Assembly: GCF_013201545.1 (NCBI RefSeq)
Contig: NZ_CP053746.1
Coordinates: forward strand, 5,222,501-5,286,500
Reading direction: 5' to 3'
DNA from: Pseudomonas graminis
Lineage (GTDB): Bacteria; Pseudomonadota; Gammaproteobacteria; Pseudomonadales; Pseudomonadaceae
Length of the DNA: 64,000 nucleotides
This document shows positions 18,465-27,297 of the stretch, in pieces. The first letter of the stretch is position 1. Each line of letters begins with the position of its first letter. The translations under genes and the position numbers were made by a program. The notes beneath the pieces are model-generated. The model made no database searches. It worked only from the letters and a program-made list of their open reading frames with translations, and was not told the DNA's origin.

Positions 18465-18572
18465 TGTGGGAGTGAGCTTGCTCACGAAGACATCATTCCA
18501 GCCGCCGAACACTTAGCGGATGTACCGTCCTATTCGCGAGCAAGGTGGAGCGCCACCCCGGTCGCTCCCACC
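18465..18572. repeat. Inverted pair of REP elements (GTGGGAGNGAGCTTGCTC type)
   Basis: A direct copy at 18465-18489 and an inverted, partly degraded copy at 18532-18572 form a REPIN-like pair downstream of the LysR gene. Confidence 0.8.
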
Positions 18573-18718
18573 ATTGACCTGTCGGGCGGTACACCTGCGG
18601 CAGTGTCTGATCAGAGCTGGCAAGCCGTCTGCTGCAGTTCGCAATGCCTCTTGGCTGAACCCCACCTGAACACCTGCACAACAAGCAGGGTTTTGCAAAA
18701 AAACCAGTGCGCGCATTC

Positions 18719-18737
18719 AATAATGAGTATCATTATG
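18719..18737. promoter_or_regulatory. Fur box of the efe operon
   Basis: The 19-mer AATAATGAGTATCATTATG matches the GATAATGATAATCATTATC consensus at 15 of 19 positions, with perfect ATAATGA/TCATTAT arms. It lies 77 bases before the efeU start in an AT-rich stretch. Iron-Fur repression of the operon is the expected result. Confidence 0.85.
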
Positions 18738-18813
18738 TTACACAATGGCTGAATGCGAATGGCTACCTGACGCATTTACGTCACACACCCTAACAGATCT
18801 GCACCGGTGATAA

Positions 18814-19695
18814 ATGCTCGTTCCTTTTTTGATCATGCTGCGCGAAGGGATTGAAGCCGCGCTTATCGTTGGCATCATTGCCAGTTACCTGAGACAGACC
18901 GGCCGTGGCGAGTGGATGCCCGCGGTATGGATCGGCGTGTTCCTGGCTGTCGCCCTGGCGCTGTTCGTCGGGGGTGGCCTGGAAATGGTGAGCGCTGAAT
19001 TCCCGCAAAAGCAGCAGGAACTGTTCGAAGGCATCGTCGGCCTGGTGGCCGTGGTGATCCTCAGTTCGATGGTCGTGTGGATGCGCAAGGTCGCCCGCTC
19101 GGTCAAACATGATCTGCACCAGTCCCTGGACGCTGCTTTGGCCGGGTCGAGAAACCAGACTTACGCCCTGATCGGCATGGTGTTCTTTGCTGTCGCCCGT
19201 GAAAGCCTCGAAACCGTGTTCTTCCTGCTCGCCGTGTTCCAGCAGAGCGAAGGCGTGTCAGGCCCGCTGGGTGCGCTGTTCGGCCTGATCATCGCGGTGT
19301 GCATCGGCGTCGGCATCTACAAAGGCAGCATGCGCCTGAACCTGAGCAAGTTTTTCCGCTACACCGGCCTGTTCATCCTCGTGGTGGCAGCGGGCATTCT
19401 GGCCAACTCCGTGCGTTCGCTGCACGAAGCCGGGGTCTGGAACCACTTTCAGGAAGTGGTCTTCGACATCAGCTCGATCCTGCCGATGGACGGCCCGACC
19501 GGTTCGGTACTGGCCGGCATGTTCGGTTATCAGGATGCGCCGACCGTCAGCGTGCTGGTGGCGTACCTGGCGTACCTGGTTTTTGCGCTGTTCCTGTTCT
19601 TCAAGCCCCAGGCGCGGGTGGTGAGTCTGCCCACCCGCCCGGCCCATGAACACGGCCACACGTCTTCCGTTACGAATTCAGTTACGAACAAATAA
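18814..19695 (+). CDS. efeU: Iron permease EfeU (FTR1 family)
   Basis: The 293-residue inner membrane protein has about seven helices. The first helix holds the iron-coordinating motif LREGIEAALIVG (R10-E14); the matching motif in helix 4 is RESLET (R129-E133), with Ser where many relatives have Gly. It carries iron across the inner membrane, receiving it from EfeO/EfeB. It is the first gene of the operon, with the Fur box just upstream and efeO eight bases downstream. Confidence 0.92.
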   Translation: MLVPFLIMLREGIEAALIVGIIASYLRQTGRGEWMPAVWIGVFLAVALALFVGGGLEMVSAEFPQKQQELFEGIVGLVAVVILSSMVVWMRKVARSVKHDLHQSLDAALAGSRNQTYALIGMVFFAVARESLETVFFLLAVFQQSEGVSGPLGALFGLIIAVCIGVGIYKGSMRLNLSKFFRYTGLFILVVAAGILANSVRSLHEAGVWNHFQEVVFDISSILPMDGPTGSVLAGMFGYQDAPTVSVLVAYLAYLVFALFLFFKPQARVVSLPTRPAHEHGHTSSVTNSVTNK

Positions 19696-19703
19696 GGGCA
19701 CTC

Positions 19704-20915
19704 ATGAACTCCACTGCCAACGGCCTTCCTCCCAAGAAAGCCAAGCCATCTCGCGCCCTGCAGTTCGCCGTTGCGGGCTCGGTGGTGCTAATGATCGCCG
19801 CCGGCGCCATGTTCTATTTCGCCTCCCAGGCCGCGCAGAAGAAGCGCATCGCCAACAGCGGCAATGAAACGGTCGTGACCATTAATGCGAAAAGCTGCGA
19901 GCCGAATTCGATCACCGTGCCCGCCGGCAAGAACGCGTTCCGCATCGTCAACGCCTCGGATCGCGCCGTGGAGTGGGAAATCCTCGACGGGGTGCTGGTG
20001 GTGGAAGAGCGGGAAAACATCGTCCCGGGCCTGAGCCAGATCATTAACGCCAACCTGCAGCCCGGCGACTACGCCATCACCTGCGGCCTGCTGAGCAATC
20101 CACGCGGCACTTTGCACGTGACGCCGACCGCGGAGTCTGACGCCGCCGCCAAAGCGCGTCCGTCGATGGTCGCCTTCATCGGGCCGCTGTCCGAATACCG
20201 CGTCTACCTGAGTACCCAGAGCAGCGCGCTGATCCGCGCGACGAACGACTTGCAGCAAGCCATCGACAGCGGCGATCTGGCCCAGGCGCAGAAAGCCTAC
20301 GCGCCGGCCCGTGCTGCCTATCAGCGCATCGCCCCTGCGGCCCAGCGCCTGTCCGAGCTGGACAACGCGATCAACGCCCGCGCCGATTACTACGAAAAAC
20401 GCGAGCAGGATCCCGGCTTCGGCGGCTTCCACCGCCTCGAATTCGGCCTGTTCTCGCAGAATTCCATCGACGGCCTGGCGCCGGTCGTGCAGAAGCTGCA
20501 AGCCGACATCGCCAGCCTGAAGCAGCAATTGCTGGCCCAGAGCATCGCCCCGGAACAGCTGGCGAGCATGGTCGTGCGCAACATGCGCAGCATTGCCGAG
20601 GTCCGCAGCAACGGCGAAGAAGAACGCTACAGCCACCTCGACGTGAACGGCTTTGCCGCCAACCTGGAAGGCACGCGCAAGGTTATCGAGCTGCTGCGTC
20701 CGCTGCTGGCCAAGTCCTCCGGCGACGTGCTGAAAAAGATCGACACCGCGAGCACCGCGCTGGATGACCAGTTGCTGTTGCTCAAGACCGCCGACGGCTT
20801 CAAGCCGTACGACCAGGTCAGCATCGAACAACGAAAACAAATAGCAGACAAGGCCAAGGCACTGGCCGACGCACTCGATGGAATCGATCCGGCCCTCGGC
20901 CTCTCAGGCCTGTAA
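19704..20915 (+). CDS. efeO: EfeO, periplasmic iron-binding protein (cupredoxin + M75 imelysin-like)
   Basis: The 403-residue protein has an N-terminal signal/anchor helix (about residues 18-40). A cupredoxin domain (about 50-140, with CEPNSITVPAGK and a C-terminal ITCG copper-ligand region) follows, then an M75 domain (about 150-400) holding the HxxE motif in FGGFHRLEFGLF. It is thought to bind or oxidise ferrous iron and pass it to EfeU. It sits between efeU and efeB. It lacks nothing obvious compared with E. coli EfeO. Confidence 0.92.
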   Translation: MNSTANGLPPKKAKPSRALQFAVAGSVVLMIAAGAMFYFASQAAQKKRIANSGNETVVTINAKSCEPNSITVPAGKNAFRIVNASDRAVEWEILDGVLVVEERENIVPGLSQIINANLQPGDYAITCGLLSNPRGTLHVTPTAESDAAAKARPSMVAFIGPLSEYRVYLSTQSSALIRATNDLQQAIDSGDLAQAQKAYAPARAAYQRIAPAAQRLSELDNAINARADYYEKREQDPGFGGFHRLEFGLFSQNSIDGLAPVVQKLQADIASLKQQLLAQSIAPEQLASMVVRNMRSIAEVRSNGEEERYSHLDVNGFAANLEGTRKVIELLRPLLAKSSGDVLKKIDTASTALDDQLLLLKTADGFKPYDQVSIEQRKQIADKAKALADALDGIDPALGLSGL

Positions 20916-20980
20916 GCGTGCCCTGGCGGGTGCCCGATGCACCCGCCCGGCCCTGAAACCAGAGCGAAGACAGCATTCAC

Positions 20981-22297
20981 ATGAAAGACTCCGATTCAAA
21001 AAACGCGCCGATCTCCACTGACCGTCGCCGCGTCCTGCTGGGCCTTGGCGCTGCAGGCGCAGCAGTGGCCGGTGCCAGCCTGACCGGCAATGCGTTCGCC
21101 GCCACCGCGCCGGCGCAGGTCACCGAAGCACCGAAAAGCGAAAAGACCCAGGACCACAACGCGTTCCACGGTCAGCATCAAAGCGGCATCGTCAACCCGC
21201 GCCCAACCGCCGGGATGATGGTCTCTTTCGACGTACTGGCCCAGGACCGCGAAGACCTCGAGCGCATGTTTCGTACGTTGAACGAGCGCATTGCGTTTTT
21301 GATGACCGGCGGGGCCGTGCCCCAGGTCGATCCGAAACTGCCGCCACTGGATTCCGGCATCCTCGGCCCGGTGGTCACGCCGGACAACCTGACCATTACC
21401 GTGTCGGTGGGTGACTCGCTGTTCGACGACCGCTTCGGGCTGGAATCCGTCAAACCCAAGCGCTTGCAGCGCATGGTCGGTTTCCCCAACGACGCGCTGG
21501 AAGCCGATTGCTGCCATGGCGACTTGAGCATTCAGTTCTGCTCGAACGCCCCGGACAGCAACATTCACGCCCTGCGCGACATCGTGAAAAACCTGCCGGA
21601 CCTTTTGCTGGTGCGCTGGAAACAGGAAGGCACGGTGCCCGCCCAGGCCCCGTTGAAACCGGGCCAGGCGCCGGAAAGCGCGCGCAACTTCCTGGGTTTC
21701 CGCGACGGCTCGGCCAACCCGGATTCGAACAACCAGAAGACCATGAACGAGCTGGTCTGGGTGCAGCCCGGCAGCGACGAGCCGGCCTGGGCCGCCAACG
21801 GCAGCTACCAGGCGGTGCGCATCATCCGCAACTTCGTCGAGCGCTGGGACCGTACCCCGCTGCAGGAACAGGAAGCCATCTTCGGCCGGGTCAAAACCAC
21901 TGGCGCGCCGATGGACGGCAAGACCGAAGCCGACGTTCCGGATTACCACAAAGACCCGGAAGGCAAGATCACCAAGCTGGATTCGCACATCCGCCTGGCC
22001 AACCCGCGCACCGCTGAAACCCAGCGCAACCTGATCCTGCGTCGCCCGTTCAACTACTCGAACGGCGTGAACAAGAACGGTCAGCTGGACATGGGCCTGC
22101 TGTTCATCTGCTATCAGGCGGACCTGGAGAAAGGTTTCATTACCGTGCAGACACGCCTCAACGGCGAGCCGCTGGAGGAATACCTCAAGCCTATCGGCGG
22201 CGGGTATTTCTTCACCCTGCCGGGCGTGGTCGACAACAACGATTTCATCGGCCGGTCGCTGTTGGCCGCCTCTGCCCAAACAACAAAAACTGCCTGA
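20981..22297 (+). CDS. efeB: EfeB, Tat-exported DyP-type haem peroxidase
   Basis: The 438-residue protein has a twin-arginine signal (DRRRVLLGLGAAGAAVAGA) and the DyP-family GFRDGSANP motif (GxxDG) that carries the distal catalytic Asp. It is exported folded with haem and works with EfeO in iron acquisition, either by oxidising ferrous iron or by releasing iron from haem; both have been proposed for the family. It is followed 27 bases later by an extra M75 gene. Confidence 0.92.
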   Translation: MKDSDSKNAPISTDRRRVLLGLGAAGAAVAGASLTGNAFAATAPAQVTEAPKSEKTQDHNAFHGQHQSGIVNPRPTAGMMVSFDVLAQDREDLERMFRTLNERIAFLMTGGAVPQVDPKLPPLDSGILGPVVTPDNLTITVSVGDSLFDDRFGLESVKPKRLQRMVGFPNDALEADCCHGDLSIQFCSNAPDSNIHALRDIVKNLPDLLLVRWKQEGTVPAQAPLKPGQAPESARNFLGFRDGSANPDSNNQKTMNELVWVQPGSDEPAWAANGSYQAVRIIRNFVERWDRTPLQEQEAIFGRVKTTGAPMDGKTEADVPDYHKDPEGKITKLDSHIRLANPRTAETQRNLILRRPFNYSNGVNKNGQLDMGLLFICYQADLEKGFITVQTRLNGEPLEEYLKPIGGGYFFTLPGVVDNNDFIGRSLLAASAQTTKTA

Positions 22298-22324
22298 CAA
22301 CCCTTACCTCACAGGAAGAGCTCT

Positions 22325-23149
22325 ATGAAAAAGTCGCCTCTCGCGTTGTTGCTTACCTTTGGCGTGTTGCAGACATCGATGTCCGCGTTCGCCGCCACCG
22401 CGCCGTTGGACCTGGTCACGCCGGTTTCGGACTACAAGATCTACGTGACCGAAAACGTCGACACCCTGGCCGCCGACACCCAGAAGTTCACCGACGCGAT
22501 CAAGAAGGGCGACCTGGCGACGGCGAAGAAGCTGTTCCCGACCACGCGTCTGTCCTATGAGTCAATCGAGCCGATCGCCGAGCTGTTCAGCGACCTGGAC
22601 GCGTCGATCGACTCCCGTGAAGACGATCACGAGAACGGCGTGAAGGCCGACGATTTCACCGGTTTCCACCGTCTGGAATATGCGTTGTTCTCGCAGAATT
22701 CCACCAAGGATCAGGCCGTGTTCGCGGACAAGCTGCTGGCTGACGTGAAAGAGCTGCAGTCGCGTATCGCGGACATGACGTTCCCGCCGGAGAAGGTAGT
22801 GGGCGGTGCGGCTGCGTTGATGGAAGAAGTGGCGGCGACGAAGCTGTCGGGCGAGGAAGACCGTTACAGCCATACCGATCTGTATGATTTCCAGGGCAAC
22901 GTTGACGGTTCGAAGAAGATCGTCGATCTGTTCAAGCCGCAGCTGGAGAAGTCGGACAAGGCGTTCGTGGCGAAGGTCGAGAAGAACTTTGCGACGGTGG
23001 ACAAGATCCTCGCGAAGTACAAGACCAAGGACGGTGGCTATGAGACTTACGACAAGGTGAAGGAGCAGGACCGCAAGGCGCTGGCGGGCCCGGTCAATAC
23101 GTTGGCTGAAGATCTGTCGCAGATGCGCGGGAAATTGGGTCTGAACTGA
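22325..23149 (+). CDS. EfeM/EfeO-like periplasmic M75 protein without cupredoxin domain
   Basis: The 274-residue protein has a signal peptide (about residues 1-24, ending AFA) and a single M75 domain with HxxE in FTGFHRLEYALF. It lacks the cupredoxin module, so it corresponds to the EfeM type. AGGAAGAG precedes the ATG. It is the last gene of the efe operon and is followed by a strong terminator. Having both EfeO and a separate EfeM-like protein suggests two periplasmic delivery proteins for one permease. Confidence 0.88.
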   Translation: MKKSPLALLLTFGVLQTSMSAFAATAPLDLVTPVSDYKIYVTENVDTLAADTQKFTDAIKKGDLATAKKLFPTTRLSYESIEPIAELFSDLDASIDSREDDHENGVKADDFTGFHRLEYALFSQNSTKDQAVFADKLLADVKELQSRIADMTFPPEKVVGGAAALMEEVAATKLSGEEDRYSHTDLYDFQGNVDGSKKIVDLFKPQLEKSDKAFVAKVEKNFATVDKILAKYKTKDGGYETYDKVKEQDRKALAGPVNTLAEDLSQMRGKLGLN

Positions 23150-23166
23150 TTCGTCAGGCCGTGAAG

Positions 23167-23204
23167 AGCCCGCTTGCCGAGAGATTGGCAGGTGGGCTTT
23201 TTTG
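23167..23204 (+). terminator. Rho-independent terminator of the efe operon
   Basis: A 12-bp stem (AGCCCGCTTGCC with GGCAGGTGGGCT, two G-T pairs) and an eight-base loop are followed by a run of T, 18 bases after the last stop codon. Confidence 0.9.
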
Positions 23205-23219
23205 TTTTTAGGGCGTTGG

Positions 23220-23527
23220 AGCAAGATCAAGAGCGTCGGCCTAACGGCCTCGATTTCGCCTTCGGCGAGTTACTTGGAAAAGCACCCCAAGTAACCAAGG
23301 GTGCCTGCTCCTGGTTTGGCCCCTCGTTCCTCGGGGTTCCTTCACTCCGGTCCCGCTCCGTGGGCCCGCGCCGAACGGACATCCATGTCCTAACGGCGCT
23401 CTCGCCGCATCCATGCGGCTCGGCCCACTCCGCGAAACCTGCGTTCAGCCTGCACCCAAGTCGCGATTGGCGGTGTTTGAGCCTTTTGCGTATGAAGATC
23501 AACATCAACATCAAGAGCAGATCAAGT
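23220..23527 (-). repeat. Long interspersed repeat, copy 2 (inverted)
   Basis: This is the reverse complement of the element at 8531-8879. It shows the same GTTACTTGG (23269-23277) and CCAAGTAAC (23287-23295) arms with a shorter loop, GGACAT/ATGTCC and GCCGCAT/ATGCGGC hairpins, and the GATC-containing tandem units at the far end (about 23497-23527). It directly follows the efe terminator and abuts a REP element. Confidence 0.8.
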
Positions 23528-23528
23528 G

Positions 23529-23842
23529 CTTCCCGGCTGAAGCCGGTTATACGGTGACCGCGGTGTCTGTAGGACTGGCTCTAGCCGGGAAGAGGCCGGA
23601 TTGCTCACCATCAGTCTTGCGGCGTGACGATCGACGCTTTCCCGGCCAAAGCCGGTCCCACTAAAACACCGCGTTCCCCAGTGGGACCGGCTTCAGCCGG
23701 GAAGAGGCCAGCCCAGGCGCCAACAATTTTGCTGATAGCACACCCATCCTGTGGGAGCGAGCTTGCTCGCGAATGCTGCATTTCAAACACCAGATATTCG
23801 GCGGATGTACCAATCCCCTCGCGAGCAAGCTCTCTACCACAA
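23529..23842. repeat. Cluster of six REP elements of two families
   Basis: CCGGCTTCAGCCGG-type copies lie at 23529-23548, 23566-23593, 23637-23663 and 23681-23708 in alternating orientation. GCGAGCTTGCTCGC-type copies lie at 23749-23775 and, inverted, 23817-23842. They separate the two adjacent long repeats. Confidence 0.85.
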
Positions 23843-23867
23843 GTCCCCAGTATCCTCAGGCCGCAAT

Positions 23868-24160
23868 CCGCCGTTGATCCGCTTTTGATCCGCTTTTGAT
23901 CTGCTTTTGATCTCATACGCAAAAAGCCCAGACACCGCAGAACGCGACTTTGGTGCAGGCCGAACGCAGACGACGCGCAGTGGGCCGAGCCGCATGGATG
24001 CGGCGAGAGCGCCGTCAGGACATGGATGTCCGTTCGGCGCGGGCCCACGGAGCGTCGTCGGAGGGAGGGTATTCCGACGCAGGAGGAACCCAACCAGGAG
24101 CACGGCCTTTTTGGTTACTTTTTCGGCTGTTGGAAAAAGTGACCCGCCGTAAGGGCGGAA
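23868..24160 (+). repeat. Long interspersed repeat, copy 3 (diverged)
   Basis: This copy has the same orientation as copy 1. It starts with three 11-bp units (gatccgctttt-like, 23876-23913). The core is conserved, but the distal hairpin differs: arms GGTTACTTTTTC (24113-24124) and GAAAAAGTGACC (24133-24144) replace those of copies 1 and 2 while still pairing. It is followed by CCGCC/GGCGG. No gene is seen from here to 24220. Confidence 0.78.
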
Positions 24161-24220
24161 CCCATACAAGTGTCACCGCCGATAATGGATATACACATCG
24201 ATCCGAAAACAACCCCGGGA

Positions 24221-24991
24221 TCAGATCCCGCTAAACCAGTTGTACCCCTGATCCTCCCAATACCCCCCGGGATTCTCATTGCTCACCACAATCTCGACGA
24301 TATGCTTCGGATTCTTGAAGCCAAGCTTCGTCGGCACCCTCACCCGCAACGGATAGCCATACTCCGGCGGCAACGCCACCTCGGCAAAATCCAGCGCCAG
24401 CAGCGTCTGCGGATGCAACGCCGTCGGCATGTCCAGACTCGAGTAATACCGATCCGCGCACTTGAAGCCGACAAACTTCGCCGTCGTATCCGCCCCCACA
24501 TGCTCCAGAAACGTGCGCAACGGCACACCGCCCCACTGCCCGATCGCGCTCCAGCCCTCAACGCAAATCAAGCGCGTGATATCGCTGCGCTGCGGCAACT
24601 TGCGCAACCCCTCCAGCGTCCACGGCGCCTTGTCGCGCACCAGCCCCGACACACCCAGCTTCCAGTCCGCCGTGTCCAGCTCCGGAATATCATCCTCGCT
24701 GTAGAACGCGTTGAACGGAAACGGGTTACGGACCTGATCCTTACTGAACGTCGGCGCCAGCTTCTGCCCGCTGAACAGCCAGGCCTGAACCCGATCGTTC
24801 CACCGCGACATGCTCCACAGCACCTTATCCACCTGATCGCCGTCCTGCAGGTTGCAACCGGTGAGCATCGCCATCGCGCCCACGGTCAGGCCGCCTTTGA
24901 GGAAATGCCGACGCTGCAGGCTCTCCAGCTGAATCTGCTGGGCCGGTTCCAGTTTGATGCGCGCAATGGCGCGTTTTTTAGGCTCAATCAT
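24221..24991 (-). CDS. Sulfite-oxidase-fold molybdopterin-dependent oxidoreductase
   Basis: The 256-residue protein has a Tat-like N-terminus (LQRRHFLKGGLTVGAMAMLTG). A sulfite-oxidase/MsrP-like fold follows, with LICVEGWSAIGQWGG, whose Cys is the expected Mo ligand, and later FKCADRYYSSLDM and YGYPLRVRVPTKLGFKNPK. ATG at 24991 has AAGG seven bases upstream. It probably acts in the periplasm, receiving electrons from or giving them to the cytochrome b encoded just upstream (8-base overlap). The substrate is unknown. Resemblance to MsrP suggests a sulfoxide or related oxidised compound. Confidence 0.85.
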   Translation of the reverse strand: MIEPKKRAIARIKLEPAQQIQLESLQRRHFLKGGLTVGAMAMLTGCNLQDGDQVDKVLWSMSRWNDRVQAWLFSGQKLAPTFSKDQVRNPFPFNAFYSEDDIPELDTADWKLGVSGLVRDKAPWTLEGLRKLPQRSDITRLICVEGWSAIGQWGGVPLRTFLEHVGADTTAKFVGFKCADRYYSSLDMPTALHPQTLLALDFAEVALPPEYGYPLRVRVPTKLGFKNPKHIVEIVVSNENPGGYWEDQGYNWFSGI

Positions 24992-25607
24992 GCTCGACCT
25001 TCCCGCTCTCAATCCCACGCGAACCGCCAGTGATCATCGGCATCAGGGTTTTCGGCACCATCAGCACCAGCGCCAGATGCACCACCACGAACGCGCCAAT
25101 GAACGCCATCGCCGCAAAGTGCACGTACCGGGCGAAGTCGTAGCCGCCGAACACGGCGGTCAGTTCCTGTAACTGAATCGGCTTCCAGATCGCCAGCCCC
25201 GTCAGCACGATCAACACGCCGGCGGCCAGCACCAGCCAATACATCAGGCGCTGCACGGCGTTGTACACGCCCTTCTCGTGCTTGAGACGAAAGCGCAGCG
25301 CATCGAGCATGTCGCGCTTCACCGCTGTGGGGGTGACCGGCAGAAAGTCGCGCTTGAAATGCCGCGTGAACAGGCCATAGAACACGTAGATCAGGCCGTT
25401 GATCACCAACAGCCACATTACGGCGAAGTGCCACGCCAGCGCGCCGCCCAACCAGCCGCCCACGGTGAAATCCCGGGGGAACGAGAAGCTGAACAGCGGC
25501 GACGCGTTATAGATGCCCCACCCGCTCATGAACATGCAGACCATGCCAAAGGCATTGATCCAGTGCGTCAGGCGGATGGGCCATGGATGAATTCTGGTTT
25601 TTTTCAT
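24984..25607 (-). CDS. Membrane cytochrome b (b561/Ni-Fe hydrogenase type), partner of the Mo enzyme
   Basis: The 207-residue protein has four hydrophobic helices. Histidines suited to bind haem are visible in PIRLTHWINAFGM (helix 1), WHFAVMWLLVING (helix 2) and the last helices (ARYVHFAAMAFIGAFVVVHLALV). It links the quinone pool to the periplasmic molybdopterin enzyme. It is the middle gene of a three-gene operon. Confidence 0.87.
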   Translation of the reverse strand: MKKTRIHPWPIRLTHWINAFGMVCMFMSGWGIYNASPLFSFSFPRDFTVGGWLGGALAWHFAVMWLLVINGLIYVFYGLFTRHFKRDFLPVTPTAVKRDMLDALRFRLKHEKGVYNAVQRLMYWLVLAAGVLIVLTGLAIWKPIQLQELTAVFGGYDFARYVHFAAMAFIGAFVVVHLALVLMVPKTLMPMITGGSRGIESGKVEHD

Positions 25608-25664
25608 GGTGCGAGACTCATCACGGATTCGGTGAAAGCGGCGCCGTGAGACGCCGCAACCCGC

Positions 25665-26294
25665 TTACATCGGCGGCTGGAAGCCGTCTTTGCCGACCGC
25701 GACACCGCGTGCGGTCTTGCCGTCTTCGCCCGGGAACACGACGATTTTCGAGCCCTTGACCAGCTCATCGACCTTGCCCGGCTGCACATAGGCAATGGGT
25801 ACGTCTTCCGGCACCACCAGTTGCTTCTCGCCACCTTTGTAGCCGACGCTCAGGGTACGGCCGTTGGCCTTGCCGCTCAGCTTGCCGACGGTGCCATTGG
25901 TCATGGTACCGGTGCTGCCGTCAGCGTTTTCCCAACCGTAGTGACCTTCACCGCTGCCCTTCAGGCTCGGCTCGAATACGGTGACTTCCAGGGCCTTCAG
26001 CGTGCCATCGGCTTGGGGGATCGCGGCGGAACCGATGAAGCTGTCCGCTTTGATCGACGCGATGTCGGTCTTGGAGACCAGGCGGATGCCAGTCTTGTCG
26101 GTCAGCCCGATGCTCTGATGGGCGCCGGAACGGGTGGTGAAATTCAGGGTGTTGCTGTCGACGCTGTCGACCGTCCCGCGCAGTGGCTTGACCACAGGCA
26201 TGTCACCGGCGGCCATGCCAGCGGCGGAAGCCATGACGGCGGCGCTGAGCATCAGCATGCCGAACGTGGTGGTCAGGGCTGTCTTCATCTTCAT
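25665..26294 (-). CDS. Exported DUF5666-like protein
   Basis: The 209-residue protein has a signal peptide (about residues 1-26) followed by a beta-rich region with LRGTVDSVDSNTLNFTTRSG, like the short OB-fold DUF5666 repeats. ATG at 26294 follows AAGGA by nine bases. It is the first gene of the operon with the cytochrome and Mo enzyme and is divergent from the CopRS-type pair. There are no Cys and few Met/His, so direct metal binding is not evident; the role is unknown. Confidence 0.7.
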   Translation of the reverse strand: MKMKTALTTTFGMLMLSAAVMASAAGMAAGDMPVVKPLRGTVDSVDSNTLNFTTRSGAHQSIGLTDKTGIRLVSKTDIASIKADSFIGSAAIPQADGTLKALEVTVFEPSLKGSGEGHYGWENADGSTGTMTNGTVGKLSGKANGRTLSVGYKGGEKQLVVPEDVPIAYVQPGKVDELVKGSKIVVFPGEDGKTARGVAVGKDGFQPPM

Positions 26295-26398
26295 CGGTGG
26301 AATTCCTTCAGGCAGTTGGGGAAAGTTGAAGCTGAACGTCAGGTGTTGCATGACCACCATCCTCTACCCGCAACCGGCACCCGACAATGACCGCCCGA

Positions 26399-26459
26399 TT
26401 ACATTTTTGTCATTCGGGCGGCAGGCTGGTCATGGCGCGGATCAATGACAAAAATGTAA
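26399..26459. promoter_or_regulatory. Perfect 16-bp inverted repeat, probable CopR/CzcR-type operator pair
   Basis: TTACATTTTTGTCATT (26399-26414) and AATGACAAAAATGTAA (26444-26459) are exact reverse complements. Their centres are 45 bp apart, near four helical turns. Each arm is itself an imperfect ATTACA/TGTCAT dyad like known heavy-metal regulator boxes. The site lies between the divergent DUF5666 operon and the response regulator and probably serves both. Confidence 0.75.
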
Positions 26460-26601
26460 CCGACCGCTCGCCATCCGTTGGTTACACTTCACATCCGGCG
26501 CGGCCTGCAGCCCTTCGTGCCTTTTCTGACCCAATCTGATGACCCATCCGACACCCCGCGCCGGCGACGCCGCCAATGACGTGAAGCGAGCCTGATCGAC
26601 G

Positions 26602-27297
26602 ATGCACATTCTGCTTATCGAAGACGACACCAAGACTGGCGAGTACCTGAAGAAGGGCCTCACCGAGTCCGGTTACAAAGTCGACTGGACCCAGCACGGC
26701 ACCGACGGCCTGCACATGGCCCTGGAGCACAGCTACGACCTGCTGGTGCTCGACGTCATGCTGCCGGGCATCGACGGCTGGCAGATCATCGAAATCCTGC
26801 GGGCGAAGCAGGACGTGCCGGTGCTGTTTCTGACCGCCCGCGATCAGTTGCAGGACCGCATCCGCGGCCTTGAACTGGGCGCCGACGATTACCTGGTCAA
26901 GCCGTTTTCCTTCACCGAACTGCTCCTGCGCATCCGCACCATCCTGCGTCGCGGGGTGGTGCGCGAGGCCGACCATTTCCACCTGGCCGATCTGGAGCTG
27001 GACCTCCTGCGCCGAAGGGTCACGCGCCAGCAACAGGTCATCACCCTGACCAACAAGGAGTTCGCGCTGCTGCATCTGTTTCTGCGCCGCGAGGGCGACG
27101 TGCTGTCGAGGGCGCAGATCGCTTCGGAAGTCTGGGACATGAATTTCGACAGCGACACCAACGTCGTCGATGTGGCGATCAAGCGCCTGCGCAGCAAGGT
27201 CGACACGCCCTACCCGATCAAACTCATCCACACCGTGCGCGGCATCGGTTACGTCTGCGAGGTGCGGCCATGCGAGCCCGACGCCCGCCATCCCTGA
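26602..27297 (+). CDS. Heavy-metal-type (CopR/CzcR-like) response regulator
   Basis: The 231-residue OmpR-family protein has a receiver with D51 in [10 protein letters not shown] and K in [15 protein letters not shown]. Its DNA-binding domain contains [22 protein letters not shown] and the subfamily-typical [21 protein letters not shown]. That last segment places it with copper, zinc or silver-responsive regulators (CopR, CzcR, CusR, IrlR). It overlaps the kinase by 28 bases. The likely targets are its own operon and the divergent DUF5666/cytochrome/Mo enzyme operon. Whether the signal is metal or oxidant (as for HprR) is open. Confidence 0.92.
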   Translation: MHILLIEDDTKTGEYLKKGLTESGYKVDWTQHGTDGLHMALEHSYDLLVLDVMLPGIDGWQIIEILRAKQDVPVLFLTARDQLQDRIRGLELGADDYLVKPFSFTELLLRIRTILRRGVVREADHFHLADLELDLLRRRVTRQQQVITLTNKEFALLHLFLRREGDVLSRAQIASEVWDMNFDSDTNVVDVAIKRLRSKVDTPYPIKLIHTVRGIGYVCEVRPCEPDARHP

